A stretch of DNA of 37,067 bases from an archaeon 13_2_20CM_2_53_6 (GCA_001915065.1 MNDT01000005.1:1-37067), one strand, 5' to 3'. Shown: positions 7,391 through 15,046, numbered from the stretch's first letter. Notes: generated from the sequence alone by a model not told the origin. Numbers and translations: made by a program.

Positions 7391-8135
7391 AAAACTGATA
7401 GACGATAAGGGACTGCGGATAGACGGCCGCCGCCTGGACGAACTGCGACCAATCAAACTAGAAGTAGGACTGCTCGATAAGGCAGACGGATCCGCCTACA
7501 TCGAACAGGGAAAAAACAAGATCCTCGTAGCAGTCTACGGTCCGAGAGAAGCTCATCCAAAACACATAGCCATGCCTGAGAGGGCCGTGATCCGGTGCAG
7601 ATACCATATGGCCCCCTTCTCAGTTGACGAGCGAAAGAATCCCGCACCGTCCCGTCGCGAGATGGAGCTGTCAAAGGTGATTAGGGAGTCGCTCGAACCT
7701 GTCGTGCTCACCGACCTCTATCCGAGGACCACGATAGACCTCTTCATTGAAGTGTTGCAGTCCGACGGTGGGTCTCGTTGCGCGGGTATTACGGCCGCCT
7801 CGCTGGCACTGGCTGATGCGGGGATACCGATGAAGGAGATGGTTGCCGCCTGCGCGGTTGGGAAGATCGAGGGCAAGCTGGCACTGGACCTTTCCGATGC
7901 GGAGGACAAGTATGGAGAGGCGGACATACCCGTCGCCCTCGTCCCCAACGCTGGTCTCGTCACCCTCCTCCAGATGGACGGGCATCTGACGCTGTCAGAG
8001 TTTGAACAAGGCTTTACGATGGCCCTGGAGGCGTGCAAGACACTCAACGCCATGCAGCGAGAAGTGCTCAAGAAAAAGTACGCGACGATAAAAGAGGCTG
8101 CCGAGGAGAGAGAGGAAGCGGAGGTAGTAGCATAG
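7359..8135 (+). CDS. rrp41: Exosome catalytic subunit Rrp41 (RNase PH fold)
   Basis: 258 residues from TTG 7359; TTG 7368 is an alternative. The RNase PH fold is clear: GLRIDGRRLDELRPI, GSAYIEQGKNKILVAVYGPR, and the phosphate/active-site segment LQSDGGSRCAGITAAS. The catalytic acidic residues are in the segment LDLSDAEDKYGEADIPVA, which identifies this as the active partner. It degrades RNA 3'-to-5' using phosphate and can run backwards as a polymerase adding tails. Rrp41 pairs with Rrp42, encoded directly downstream with no gap. The C-terminus has a charged extension (EEREEAEVVA) seen in several archaeal homologs. Confidence 0.95.
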   Translation: MNKLPEPKQPEKLIDDKGLRIDGRRLDELRPIKLEVGLLDKADGSAYIEQGKNKILVAVYGPREAHPKHIAMPERAVIRCRYHMAPFSVDERKNPAPSRREMELSKVIRESLEPVVLTDLYPRTTIDLFIEVLQSDGGSRCAGITAASLALADAGIPMKEMVAACAVGKIEGKLALDLSDAEDKYGEADIPVALVPNAGLVTLLQMDGHLTLSEFEQGFTMALEACKTLNAMQREVLKKKYATIKEAAEEREEAEVVA

Positions 8136-8954
8136 TTGTCCGCAACCCCACAACTCCCTCCTGTAGCAAAGCTCGAACAGAAAACGGTCATTGACCTGGT
8201 TGCCAAAGGGAAGAGAATCGACGAGCGGGGGCCTGAGAGTTACCGACCGATCCAAATACAAGTAGGTCTCATAGAGAAGGCTAACGGTTCCGCACAGGTC
8301 CATCTCGGCAAGTCAAAGGTCCTGGCCGGGATCAAGGTCCAGATAGGCACACCGTTTCCGGACACTCCGGACGAAGGAGTTCTTACGGTCAACGCCGAAC
8401 TCGTCCCCCTAGCATCCCCATCCTTCGAAGCAGGCCCTCCAAGCGAAGCCGCCATCGAACTCTCTAGAGTCGTGGACAGAGGCATCAGAGAATCCAAGGC
8501 TCTCGACATGAAATCACTCGTACTTCAAAAGGGTAAGACAGTTCAGGTCGTCTATGTTGACATCTACGTTCTCGACCATGATGGCAACCTCATAGACGCA
8601 GCTTCTATGGCAGCGCTCGCGGCACTCGTAAACTCGAAGGTTTCCAAGATGGAGGTCAAAGGCGACGAGGTAATCAATAAAGGCGGGCATCACCAACTAC
8701 CGCTTAACAACTACCCAGTCGCCGTCACATTCGCCAAGGTCGACCGGACAATAATAGTCGATCCAAGTCTGGAAGAAGAACAAGTGATGAACGCAAGACT
8801 AACGGTGACAATAGACAAGAACGGGGATATCTGCGCCATGCAGAAGGGCGGACTCTACGGATTTACCCCAGACGAAGTACGGAAGGCTGTCCATATGGCC
8901 GTTGGCAAAGCGGCCGAGAACCGGGCCAGGATAATGGCCGCGGCGAAGGGCTGA
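8136..8954 (+). CDS. rrp42: Exosome non-catalytic subunit Rrp42
   Basis: 272 residues; the TTG start follows the rrp41 stop with no gap. RNase PH fold with KRIDERGPESYRPIQIQVG, GSAQVHLGKSKVLAGIKVQ and a central YVLDHDGNLIDAASMAALAAL. It lacks the acidic catalytic cluster of Rrp41, as is normal for Rrp42, which contributes RNA and phosphate contacts in the heterodimer. The hexamer of three Rrp41-Rrp42 pairs is the exosome core. The stop overlaps the ATG of rpl37ae by one base. Confidence 0.95.
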   Translation: MSATPQLPPVAKLEQKTVIDLVAKGKRIDERGPESYRPIQIQVGLIEKANGSAQVHLGKSKVLAGIKVQIGTPFPDTPDEGVLTVNAELVPLASPSFEAGPPSEAAIELSRVVDRGIRESKALDMKSLVLQKGKTVQVVYVDIYVLDHDGNLIDAASMAALAALVNSKVSKMEVKGDEVINKGGHHQLPLNNYPVAVTFAKVDRTIIVDPSLEEEQVMNARLTVTIDKNGDICAMQKGGLYGFTPDEVRKAVHMAVGKAAENRARIMAAAKG

Positions 8955-9391
8955 TGCCCCGAAAGATAGGACTCGCCGGAGGATTCGGTGCACGATACGG
9001 CACCGTTGCCCGACGCCAGTACGTGGAGATCGTAACCGGCCTCAGATCCAAACATGAGTGCCCAAGATGCAAGTTTCAGACGGTCAAACGATGGAGCGTT
9101 GGAGTCTGGCACTGCAAAAAGTGCGGCTTCAAGTTCGCCGGAGGCGCCTACTCTCCCACAACGAAGCTCGGTGAGATAGCAGCGCGAGCAACGAGAGGAC
9201 TGATGAGCCCGTCCACACTCTCGACAGAGCTTGACAGTCTGAGGGCTGGCGCAAGAGTCGCGCCCCAGATGATCGCACCGGCCAGGAAACCAAGAGCTCG
9301 AAGAAAGAAACCTGTAGCCGAGGCTGCGGAAAAGGTTGAAGAAAAGGTCGAGGAAGAGACACCTGGAGAAGAAGCTCCAGCCGACAACTAG
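8954..9391 (+). CDS. rpl37ae: Ribosomal protein L37Ae (eL43) with a long charged C-terminal tail
   Basis: Large-subunit zinc-ribbon ribosomal protein. Residues 1-75 give the family: start PRKIGLAGGFGARYG, then CPRCKFQTVKRWSVGVWHC and CKKCGFKFAGGAY with a C2-C2 zinc site. Family members are normally about 70-95 residues, but this one is 145. The extra part (about 85-145) is low in complexity: a basic patch ARKPRARRKK, then alternating A/E/K/V up to the end (EEKVEEETPGEEAPADN). It is in frame with the gene and unlike a separate domain, so a species-specific tail is likelier than a fusion. Codons for its last 18 residues overlap the proposed pcc1 start. Confidence 0.9.
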   Translation: MPRKIGLAGGFGARYGTVARRQYVEIVTGLRSKHECPRCKFQTVKRWSVGVWHCKKCGFKFAGGAYSPTTKLGEIAARATRGLMSPSTLSTELDSLRAGARVAPQMIAPARKPRARRKKPVAEAAEKVEEKVEEETPGEEAPADN

Positions 9392-9698
9392 TAGGGACAA
9401 CCCCGAAGCCGAAATCACAATAGAGATCGATTTACCCTCCTCCAGAATCGCGAATACGATCTATGCTTCTCTACTTCCGGAGACACGACAACCACCAGGG
9501 TTTAGGTCCCAAACGACTGTGAGACGAGAAGGTAGAGTCCTGCGCTTGAATATCGAAGCAGAGGATATCGTGGCTTTGAGAGCCGCCTCCAACACGTTTC
9601 TAAGATTCGTCTTGGTTGCGATCAAGACTCTCAACGTCGTCGCACCCTTTTATAGGGCAGGCGAGTCGGACCCGCTCCTAGGACAACTGGGAAAATAG
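9336..9698 (+). CDS. pcc1: KEOPS complex subunit Pcc1
   Basis: The body (from about residue 24) is Pcc1: AEITIEIDLPSSRIANTIYA, then SLLPE, RLNIEAEDIVALRAASNTFLRF and a C-terminal helix. Pcc1 dimerizes and supports KEOPS in making the t6A modification of tRNA. The start is a problem. The only in-frame ATG/GTG/TTG before the conserved region is the TTG at 9336, which adds a basic non-conserved leader and overlaps rpl37ae by 56 bases. A start near 9390 with an unusual codon cannot be ruled out. rpoP (Rpo12), which often sits between rpl37ae and this gene in archaea, is absent here. Confident on family, unsure of start. Confidence 0.85.
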   Translation: MKKRSRKRHLEKKLQPTTSRDNPEAEITIEIDLPSSRIANTIYASLLPETRQPPGFRSQTTVRREGRVLRLNIEAEDIVALRAASNTFLRFVLVAIKTLNVVAPFYRAGESDPLLGQLGK

Positions 9699-9699
9699 T

Positions 9700-10065
9700 T
9701 TGACTGAAGAAGTTGAGCTTCCGCCACAATTACAGGAGCAGCTGGCAAGACTCCAACAGCTTCAGCAGACGCTCCAAGCGGTCATGACGCAGAAGCAACA
9801 GCTTGAGATCGAGGCATCAGAGACCGATAAGGCGGTCGCTGAACTCGACAAGGTGACAGATCAGACCCCAGTCTACAAGAGCGTGGGAAGCCTCCTCGTA
9901 AAATCTGATCGGCAGACGTTACTCGCGGAGCTGAAGGAGAGGAAGGAACTCTTGGGGACTAGGGTAACTGTGCTAGGAAGACAAGAGGAGCGGACGAAGG
10001 AGAGGATCAAGGAGCTTCAGGGGAAGTTGCAGGAGAAGCTGAGACCGACTAGCTCAGCAAATTAA
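9700..10065 (+). CDS. pfdB: Prefoldin beta subunit
   Basis: 121 residues from TTG, one base after the pcc1 stop. Long coiled-coil helices flank a short hairpin region: the N-terminal helix PPQLQEQLARLQQLQQTLQ, the hairpin VYKSVGSLLVKSDRQTLLAELKE, and the C-terminal helix RQEERTKERIKELQGKLQEK. The signature 'VYKxVGxLLVK' is typical of archaeal prefoldin beta. Two alpha and four beta subunits form a jellyfish-shaped chaperone delivering unfolded proteins to the thermosome. No alpha subunit is in the window. Confidence 0.93.
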   Translation: MTEEVELPPQLQEQLARLQQLQQTLQAVMTQKQQLEIEASETDKAVAELDKVTDQTPVYKSVGSLLVKSDRQTLLAELKERKELLGTRVTVLGRQEERTKERIKELQGKLQEKLRPTSSAN

Positions 10066-10076
10066 GAGAGTCTCAT

Positions 10077-11102
10077 GTGACCATAGCAAGCGAGCAAGTC
10101 AACTGGAACGCTCAGCTCCGGTCTCTATTGTCTCGCGTAAAAGAGTCTGAATCAGCAGCCCTCTTTTGCCATCAGAACGCTGATCCGGACGCGACATGCT
10201 CAGCCTTCGCGCTCCAGAGCCTCATACAGAAGCTCGCGCCCGCAACTTCGACGAAGATAGTCTGTCCCGAAGGAGTGAGCTCCTCAACCAAACAGCTCCT
10301 TGAGAATCTTGGAATCACGGTTCCCGACGGGAGACTCCCTGCAAAGGTTGACCTCGCAATCTTGGTCGACACTAACACTCTGGACCAGCTCGGACAGACA
10401 GCAGAGAAGCTGACGCGGGCCGAGACTCCGATCATCGTCGTGGACCACCACCATCCGCATCCCGATACTGTGAAGATTGCATCACAGTTGGTCGTTGACG
10501 AATCGGCCGCGGCTGCAGCCGAGGTGGTCTACAGGCTCTGGCAGGCTTCGAACATTGAGGTTGGTGCGCAGGAAGCAAGATCTCTGCTAGCGGCGATTTT
10601 TATCGAGACCAAACATTTTCTCCTCGCAACGGAATCGACCTTCGAGATCGCTGCGGGGCTTGTAAAGGCCGGAGCAGACCCCAGGCATCTCTCGGAGCTT
10701 ATGTCAAATCCTGTAAGCAGGTCTGAGAGGATAGCACGGCTGAAGGCTGCTGGAAGATCCCAGGTCGCTTTGCTAGGGGAATGGATTGTGGCTACCTCCG
10801 AACTTGGCTCTTACCAGTCGTCCGCCGCGAGAGCCCTACTTACGCTTGGAGCGCATGTTGCCTTCGTGGCGGGAGAATCGAAAGAGAAGATTCGTGTGAA
10901 TATGAGGGCTACTGAGGGCTTCTATAGTAAAACGGGCATTCATCTAGCGAGGGACGTGTCGATTCCTATCGGAAAGAAATTGGCCGGGGTTGGAGGCGGG
11001 CACGCAACCGCGGCAGGCTTGTCCGTGCCAGGCCAGCTCCAGGACGTGTTGAAGATCTGTGTTGATGTACTGAAGGAGTCGCTCGGCCCCCTCCAGACCT
11101 AA
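10077..11102 (+). CDS. DHH-DHHA1 family phosphoesterase
   Basis: 341 residues, GTG start. The DHH domain shows motif I CHQNADPDAT (metal-binding D36 and D38), LVDTN around D98 and the name-giving VVDHHHPHP at D123-H125. The DHHA1 domain at the C-terminus carries the GVGGGHATAAG substrate loop. The family includes oligoribonucleases, pAp phosphatases, c-di-AMP phosphodiesterases and archaeal RecJ-like nucleases. Following pfdB in an exosome operon, an RNA or oligonucleotide target is attractive, but the substrate cannot be told from sequence. The last gene of the superoperon before the ECF transporter (58-base gap). Confidence 0.88.
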   Translation: MTIASEQVNWNAQLRSLLSRVKESESAALFCHQNADPDATCSAFALQSLIQKLAPATSTKIVCPEGVSSSTKQLLENLGITVPDGRLPAKVDLAILVDTNTLDQLGQTAEKLTRAETPIIVVDHHHPHPDTVKIASQLVVDESAAAAAEVVYRLWQASNIEVGAQEARSLLAAIFIETKHFLLATESTFEIAAGLVKAGADPRHLSELMSNPVSRSERIARLKAAGRSQVALLGEWIVATSELGSYQSSAARALLTLGAHVAFVAGESKEKIRVNMRATEGFYSKTGIHLARDVSIPIGKKLAGVGGGHATAAGLSVPGQLQDVLKICVDVLKESLGPLQT

Positions 11103-11160
11103 TATAACGGGCGAACCCAGCTCTATCAAGAAAGAGTAGCAACCCAAGAGTGAGTAGGTC

Positions 11161-12024
11161 GTGTCGCGAGCTCGAGAGATCATAGTAGCGAAGAATCTCG
11201 GATTCAATTACGCTGGTGCGAAGAAACCCGCCATCCAGGGAGTAAACCTCTCGATAAGCGAAGACGAATTTATCCTCCTCACTGGCCCGAGCGGCTGCGG
11301 CAAGACTAGCCTGTGCCGTTGCCTCAATGGGCTCATTCCAAACTTCTACCAGGGGGAATGGACAGGAGAACTGATGGTGGACGGACTTGACGTTACGACA
11401 CAGCCTACGAGCGAATTGTCTCGAAGAGTCGGCTACGTTTTCCAGAATCCGGAGAATCAGCTGTTTGCTCTGACGGTCGAGAAGGATATCGCGTTTGGTC
11501 CTGAGAATCTTGGATTCAGCCGGGACGAGATTCGGGAGAGGGTTGATGTGGCGATGAAGATCACGGGCACTTCCGCGCTGAAGGAACTGGCTCCGTACGA
11601 GCTCTCGGGTGGCCAGCAGCAGCGAGTGGCCTTGGCCGGGGTTTTGGCGATGAAGCCGAGCGTTATCGTTCTTGATGAGCCGACGTCTTTTCTCGATCCT
11701 CATACTGCTGAGGAGGTTATGCGTGCTGCGGACGACTTGCGGAGAGAACTGGGGCTGACGATTGTTGTGGTGGAGCATCGGCTGGATCTTGTTGCGAGGT
11801 ATGCGGAGAGGATTGTGGTTATGGACGGGGGGAAGATTGTGGCGGATGGTAATTTGGGACAGGTGCTCGACGAACAGTTCGATATGCTGGAGGGGCTTGG
11901 CGTCGGAGTGCCACGGGTCAGCCTTCTATGGTCAATGCTGAGACGTGACGGACTCGTCAGCGGGAAGGTTCCCACGCATGTGGAGGACGCGGCTTCTGCT
12001 CTGTCAGGCATGATGAGCGATTGA
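11161..12024 (+). CDS. ecfA1: ECF transporter ATP-binding subunit A1
   Basis: 287 residues, GTG start. ABC ATPase of the energy-coupling factor type (CbiO/EcfA). Walker A GPSGCGKTS, Q-loop in VFQNPENQLFALTV (the FQNPE-Q form is typical of EcfA), signature LSGGQQQRVALA and Walker B VIVLDEPTSFLDP followed by the H-loop VVVEHRLD. It is coupled with the next ATPase gene (4-base overlap). Two such ATPases and EcfT drive uptake of vitamins or metals when paired with an S component. No S component is in the window, so the substrate cannot be called. Confidence 0.92.
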   Translation: MSRAREIIVAKNLGFNYAGAKKPAIQGVNLSISEDEFILLTGPSGCGKTSLCRCLNGLIPNFYQGEWTGELMVDGLDVTTQPTSELSRRVGYVFQNPENQLFALTVEKDIAFGPENLGFSRDEIRERVDVAMKITGTSALKELAPYELSGGQQQRVALAGVLAMKPSVIVLDEPTSFLDPHTAEEVMRAADDLRRELGLTIVVVEHRLDLVARYAERIVVMDGGKIVADGNLGQVLDEQFDMLEGLGVGVPRVSLLWSMLRRDGLVSGKVPTHVEDAASALSGMMSD

Positions 12025-12863
12025 TCACGCTGGAGCATGTTTCGTTCAGATACTCTTCAGGCTATCTCGCCCTTCATGAGATTGACTTGAGTATTCAGGG
12101 AGGGGATTTCGTTGCGATAATGGGTGAGAACGGAGCAGGCAAGACCACGCTTGCTAAGCATCTGAATGGTCTGTTGAAACCATCCCAAGGCCGTGTCCTG
12201 GTGGATGGGGAGGATACGAGGAAGGTTAGCGTCGCTCATTTGGCGCGTAAGGTTGGTCTGGTCTTCCAGAACCCTGATCATCTCCTCTTCTCGGAGACTG
12301 TCAAGGATGAGGTTGCGTTTGGCTTGAAGAATTTCGGTTTTTCGCCGGAGGTTGTTGAGAAGCAGGTGGGGCGGACTTTGGAGGCTCTCGGCTTGGCCGA
12401 ATATGCTGACAAGTCGCCTTTCCTACTCAGTGGTGGAGAGCGGAAGAGGGTTGCGCTGGCTTCAATCCTCGCCTCGGAGCCGGATTATCTGATACTTGAC
12501 GAGCCTACGATCGGGCAGGACTATCAGCAGAAGGAGCGGTTGAGGAACTTCATCCTCCAACTCTATTCGCAGGGGAAGGCCGTGGTGATGATCACTCACG
12601 ATGTCGAGTTTGTGGCTGAGTCAAACCCGAAGGTCATTCTCTTGTCAAAGGGGCAGATAGTGGGTAAAGGCTCTGCCGACTCTGTCTTGTCGAGGGACGA
12701 GATGGTTAACCGGGCGTCATTAGTAAAGCCTCAGATGAGCCGGCTTTTCGGGGAGTTGACAAAATATGGGCTGCCGCGGGATGTTGTCGATGTTCATCGG
12801 GCCCGGATACTGCTGGAGGACAAACTTGGTGAGGTGAAGGCGCCTGTCGCTCAGAACCCTTGA
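12021..12863 (+). CDS. ecfA2: ECF transporter ATP-binding subunit A2
   Basis: 280 residues, TTG start overlapping the ecfA1 stop. Walker [31 protein letters not shown], signature [12 protein letters not shown], Walker [13 protein letters not shown] and the switch [11 protein letters not shown]. The FQNP-x-x-LLFS form again marks the EcfA group. The pair of distinct ATPases makes a heterodimer likely. The 3' end overlaps the proposed CTG start of ecfT by 20 bases. Confidence 0.92.
   Translation: MITLEHVSFRYSSGYLALHEIDLSIQGGDFVAIMGENGAGKTTLAKHLNGLLKPSQGRVLVDGEDTRKVSVAHLARKVGLVFQNPDHLLFSETVKDEVAFGLKNFGFSPEVVEKQVGRTLEALGLAEYADKSPFLLSGGERKRVALASILASEPDYLILDEPTIGQDYQQKERLRNFILQLYSQGKAVVMITHDVEFVAESNPKVILLSKGQIVGKGSADSVLSRDEMVNRASLVKPQMSRLFGELTKYGLPRDVVDVHRARILLEDKLGEVKAPVAQNP
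12831..12846 (+). promoter_or_regulatory. Shine-Dalgarno sequence deciding the CTG start of ecfT
   Basis: GAGGTGA at 12831-12837 is a near-perfect complement to the 16S rRNA 3' end and sits 6 bases before CTG at 12844. It lies inside the end of ecfA2, consistent with coupled translation. Confidence 0.6.
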
Positions 12864-13620
12864 AGGATTCAAGTTCTCGAGTCTGAAGACTCCGGTCCAC
12901 CTTCTGGACCCGCGCGCCAAGTTCCTCCTCGTCATAGCTGTGCTGATTCCCGCGCTGCTCTTTGCCAGCGTGTGGGTCATGGTAATTCTGCTCCTGTCTC
13001 AGTTGCCGCTTCTCTTCATTGGGCGCGTGGCTCGGAGGTGGGCTCTCTCGCTCAGGGCCGGGGTCTTCCTCTCCAGTCTCATCTTTGTCGTCAACTTCTT
13101 CACGGGGTCAGTGTTCTCTGCGATCGCTCTGACCCTCCGGTTTCTAGTCCTGCTCACGGCGTTCAGTCTATTCTTCATGACGACCTCGCCCGATGATCTT
13201 GGGCTGGCATTGGACCGGATCGGGGCTGTGAGATGGCTCTCCCGCAAATGGCTTGGATATCCCAATGCGCTGTCGTTCACCTTCACAACTGCTGTGCGGC
13301 TTGTTCCAACTCTCGCCGTGGATGCTCAGACTGTGGTGGATGCTCAACGGTCTCGTGGGCTCGAACTGGACAGGGGGAATTTGCTGCGGAGGATACGGAA
13401 CTATATTCCGATCCTGATTCCGCTCTTATTGATCGCGATCCGTCGGAGTCTGGAGCTTGCGGAGGCATTAGAGTCGCGTGGTTTCCCGGGAAAGGAGGGG
13501 CGGACCTCGTTGTTCCAGTTGAAGCTGAAGCGGGGCGACTATGCGATTATCGGAATATCGGTTGGGGCGATTGCTGTTTCGATATGGATCTTCCTCCACT
13601 ACAGGGTACCTGTGTTCTAA
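12844..13620 (+). CDS. ecfT: ECF transporter transmembrane subunit T; probable CTG start
   Basis: Membrane component that couples the two ATPases to an S component. The family's N-terminal segment [11 protein letters not shown] is encoded at 12898-12930 and is preceded by coding-quality sequence, but there is no ATG, GTG or TTG between the upstream in-frame stop (12835) and that segment. A CTG at 12844 lies 6 bases after GAGGTGA (12831-12837), a strong Shine-Dalgarno match, giving a 258-residue protein of normal length. Starting instead at the GTG at 12940 would delete the conserved LDPR region. Several membrane helices follow, then two EcfT coupling motifs in the cytoplasmic helices (AQRSRGLE and ALESRGFPG). 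Confidence 0.85.
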   Translation: MSLRTLEGFKFSSLKTPVHLLDPRAKFLLVIAVLIPALLFASVWVMVILLLSQLPLLFIGRVARRWALSLRAGVFLSSLIFVVNFFTGSVFSAIALTLRFLVLLTAFSLFFMTTSPDDLGLALDRIGAVRWLSRKWLGYPNALSFTFTTAVRLVPTLAVDAQTVVDAQRSRGLELDRGNLLRRIRNYIPILIPLLLIAIRRSLELAEALESRGFPGKEGRTSLFQLKLKRGDYAIIGISVGAIAVSIWIFLHYRVPVF

Positions 13621-13651
13621 AAGTGTGAAGGGTTTCTGGAGTTTTGGGATG

Positions 13652-13663
13652 CCCCCCGGGGGG
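13652..13663. repeat. Perfect palindrome CCCCCCGGGGGG
   Basis: Six C followed by six G, 32 bases after the ecfT stop and followed by an A-rich tract. As RNA it cannot fold tightly on itself because there is no loop; as DNA it is a perfect two-fold site. It may be a protein-binding site or part of a terminator. Confidence 0.5.
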
Positions 13664-13693
13664 ATCGAGAAAAAGATAACAGAAAAAGAATAG

Positions 13694-13924
13694 TTAACAA
13701 AAGAGAGGAGATAACCAGCAAGCGCAAGATTTTCTCGGATCGCAGGGCTTCGCGGGTTCTATGTCCCGGGGGTCGATAGCGATCAATTTTTTCCTCGGTT
13801 CCACAATTGCCAGGACCTTATCATGAAAATCGGTGCCTATGATTGATATCGTGTCTAGGTTATCATTTTCAAGAAACTGCCTATCCGTTTCCAAGCCGTC
13901 TTCCAAGGGACTATGCCAACTCAA
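13694..13924 (-). CDS. Doubtful small protein, unknown
   Basis: 76 residues. Not recognised. The middle (NLDTISIIGTDFHDKVLAIV, EPRKKLIAIDPRDIEPAKP) has the alternating hydrophobic and charged pattern of a real fold and could be a remnant of a longer protein, but the ends (WHSPLEDG; SCACWLSPLFC) look random. No ribosome-binding site or TATA element is evident. It stands alone on the minus strand between plus-strand genes. Confidence 0.25.
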   Translation of the reverse strand: MSWHSPLEDGLETDRQFLENDNLDTISIIGTDFHDKVLAIVEPRKKLIAIDPRDIEPAKPCDPRKSCACWLSPLFC

Positions 13925-13963
13925 CTATCGGCTAATGCAGTCCCCCAAATCCGCCTAGGCTCA

Positions 13964-13979
13964 ATCCTCCTAGGAGGAT
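13964..13979. promoter_or_regulatory. Perfect 16-base palindrome upstream of the SWIB-like gene
   Basis: ATCCTCCTAGGAGGAT is its own reverse complement and ends 28 bases before the ATG at 14008. That position relative to the start is where an operator or promoter-overlapping repressor site would sit. Function inferred. Confidence 0.4.
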
Positions 13980-14007
13980 CCGGCCGAAACGCAACCGCCT
14001 GTAGCTA

Positions 14008-14406
14008 ATGAACGCTTACGACTCGGGCCCTCGAAGAATCCCGAGCCTCTCCGAGAGAGGGAGCGCCCTGATAGGCACAAGAGCAACATCGACCCTCCAC
14101 TATTCCGGAGATCGGATTCGGATAGCAAGCTCGGTTTGTAACGACGAGGAGTGGAACGCGAGTTACAATGCGGATTTCAGAACAGTCTACGCCTTGCTCG
14201 AAGTGATACGCTGTGTATGCCGGTTCGTGGAGGTGAACCTGACGCCAAACAAGAAAGGATCCTTCGGAGGATACGGGATAGAACTGGACTCCGCCCTAGC
14301 TACCGTACTGGGTGGCCGGGAGGGCCAGAAGATTTCCCCCTCTGAGATGACCAAGAGAATCTGGGCTTACGTAAAGCACCACAACCTGGGCAAGAAGAGT
14401 AACTAG
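14008..14406 (+). CDS. Protein with a C-terminally shortened SWIB domain
   Basis: 132 residues, ATG start. The last 45 residues match the first part of a SWIB/MDM2 domain: ALATVLGG, then KISPSEMTKRIWAYVKHHNL, which fits the family pattern 'LAxVLG...iSR.Ev.kklWeYIk.nnL'. The second half of the domain (the 'cD..L..lF' segment) is missing because the frame stops 6 residues after NNL-equivalent. None of the other frames downstream restores it. SWIB domains occur in chromatin and topoisomerase-linked proteins of eukaryotes, chlamydiae and some archaea. The first 80 residues are unrecognised and contain a hydrophobic helix with several cysteines (VYALLEVIRCVCRFVEVNL). Either a naturally short SWIB protein or a decaying gene. 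Confidence 0.5.
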   Translation: MNAYDSGPRRIPSLSERGSALIGTRATSTLHYSGDRIRIASSVCNDEEWNASYNADFRTVYALLEVIRCVCRFVEVNLTPNKKGSFGGYGIELDSALATVLGGREGQKISPSEMTKRIWAYVKHHNLGKKSN

Positions 14407-14439
14407 CACCGCCCAGGCTGTTTCGGATCATAATCCCAG

Positions 14440-14446
14440 TTTTTTT
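14440..14446 (+). terminator. T-run terminator after the SWIB-like gene
   Basis: Seven T in a row 34 bases after the stop, flanked by CCCAG and GGG. Archaeal RNA polymerase terminates at such U-runs with little need for a hairpin. Confidence 0.45.
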
Positions 14447-14637
14447 GGGTTCCCTACCTGAAAATCCTGCTGGAACAGGTCGCTTTTGTTGGTGGACGCT
14501 GTTGCAGATGATCATAGAGTCTAATGGTTAGCAGTTCTTGCATAGATTCGTTGCCCGTATGTTCTGTCGTCCTTGTTCTGATGGCGCGAGTCAATAGTTA
14601 CATCAGATTTACACTATCCCGGTCCGATGCAAAGGCT

Positions 14638-15021
14638 ATGCCAATGGAACCTAACCGGACAAGGCAAGTATTACAGGACTTGGCACGCACGTTCAACAAG
14701 CTGGCGTCAGAACTGACCGCTGATCTGAGCTACGCGGCGAGAGAGATAGAGAGCCTTCGCCGAGAAGTGCAGAAGTTGCGAGCCTCTCTAGGCAAGAGCA
14801 ATCGGACTAACGGAAGTTCAAAGAAATCATCGTCCCATGGAACAAAGACGAGCGGCGGCACCTCCCATAAGGGCCACACTTCCCATACGGAAACATCACA
14901 TGGCCCCGGGACGAGCCACGAATCGCCCAAACCAGCTCACGAGCCCGGATCGTTCGTCTTTCCGCAAGAGCCTTTCAGCCCCAGCCCTCCATCCGAATCG
15001 AGCGCTGCAGGAAACAACTAA
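14638..15021 (+). CDS. Coiled-coil protein with a Ser/Thr/His/Gly-rich tail, unknown
   Basis: 127 residues from the ATG at 14638 (or 14644). The frame is open further upstream to 14524, but those residues look non-coding, while TTTACA-like sequence about 25-30 bases before 14638 could be a TATA box giving a leaderless message. Residues 1-55 form a helix with heptad-like spacing (QVLQDLARTFNKLASELTAD, AAREIESLRREVQKLRASLG). The rest is low-complexity: repeats of S/T-H-G with K (SSHGTKTSGGTSHKGHTSH) and a proline-rich end. It could be a dimerizing scaffold with a disordered or metal-binding tail; no family recognised. Followed by a strong hairpin. Confidence 0.55.
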   Translation: MPMEPNRTRQVLQDLARTFNKLASELTADLSYAAREIESLRREVQKLRASLGKSNRTNGSSKKSSSHGTKTSGGTSHKGHTSHTETSHGPGTSHESPKPAHEPGSFVFPQEPFSPSPPSESSAAGNN

Positions 15022-15030
15022 GCCGCGTTA

Positions 15031-15046
15031 CCGGCCAAAAGGCCGG
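15031..15046 (+). terminator. GC-rich hairpin after the coiled-coil gene
   Basis: CCGGCC-AAAA-GGCCGG: a perfect 6-base stem with a 4-base loop, 9 bases after the stop codon. No T-run follows, so it may stabilise the message end or impede the polymerase rather than act as a classic terminator. Confidence 0.45.

Larger units (their letters stand above)
13621..14007. other. 387-base stretch with no confident gene
   Basis: Between ecfT and the SWIB-like gene. It holds a 12-base C6G6 palindrome, an A-rich run (about 13665-13715), a doubtful minus-strand frame and a 16-base palindrome close to the next gene. The base composition is lower in G+C than the flanking operons. No tRNA-like arms or known RNA motif are visible. 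Confidence 0.5.

Noticed and set aside
9148-9418. Minus-strand frames opposite the L37Ae tail
   Set aside because: Mirror of the repetitive A/E/K codons; serine-rich with no domain.
10966-11778. Long minus-strand frame (270 codons) opposite the DHH and ecfA1 genes
   Set aside because: It is opposite strongly conserved coding sequence and its protein is rich in R, H and S without domain pattern, typical of an antisense shadow.
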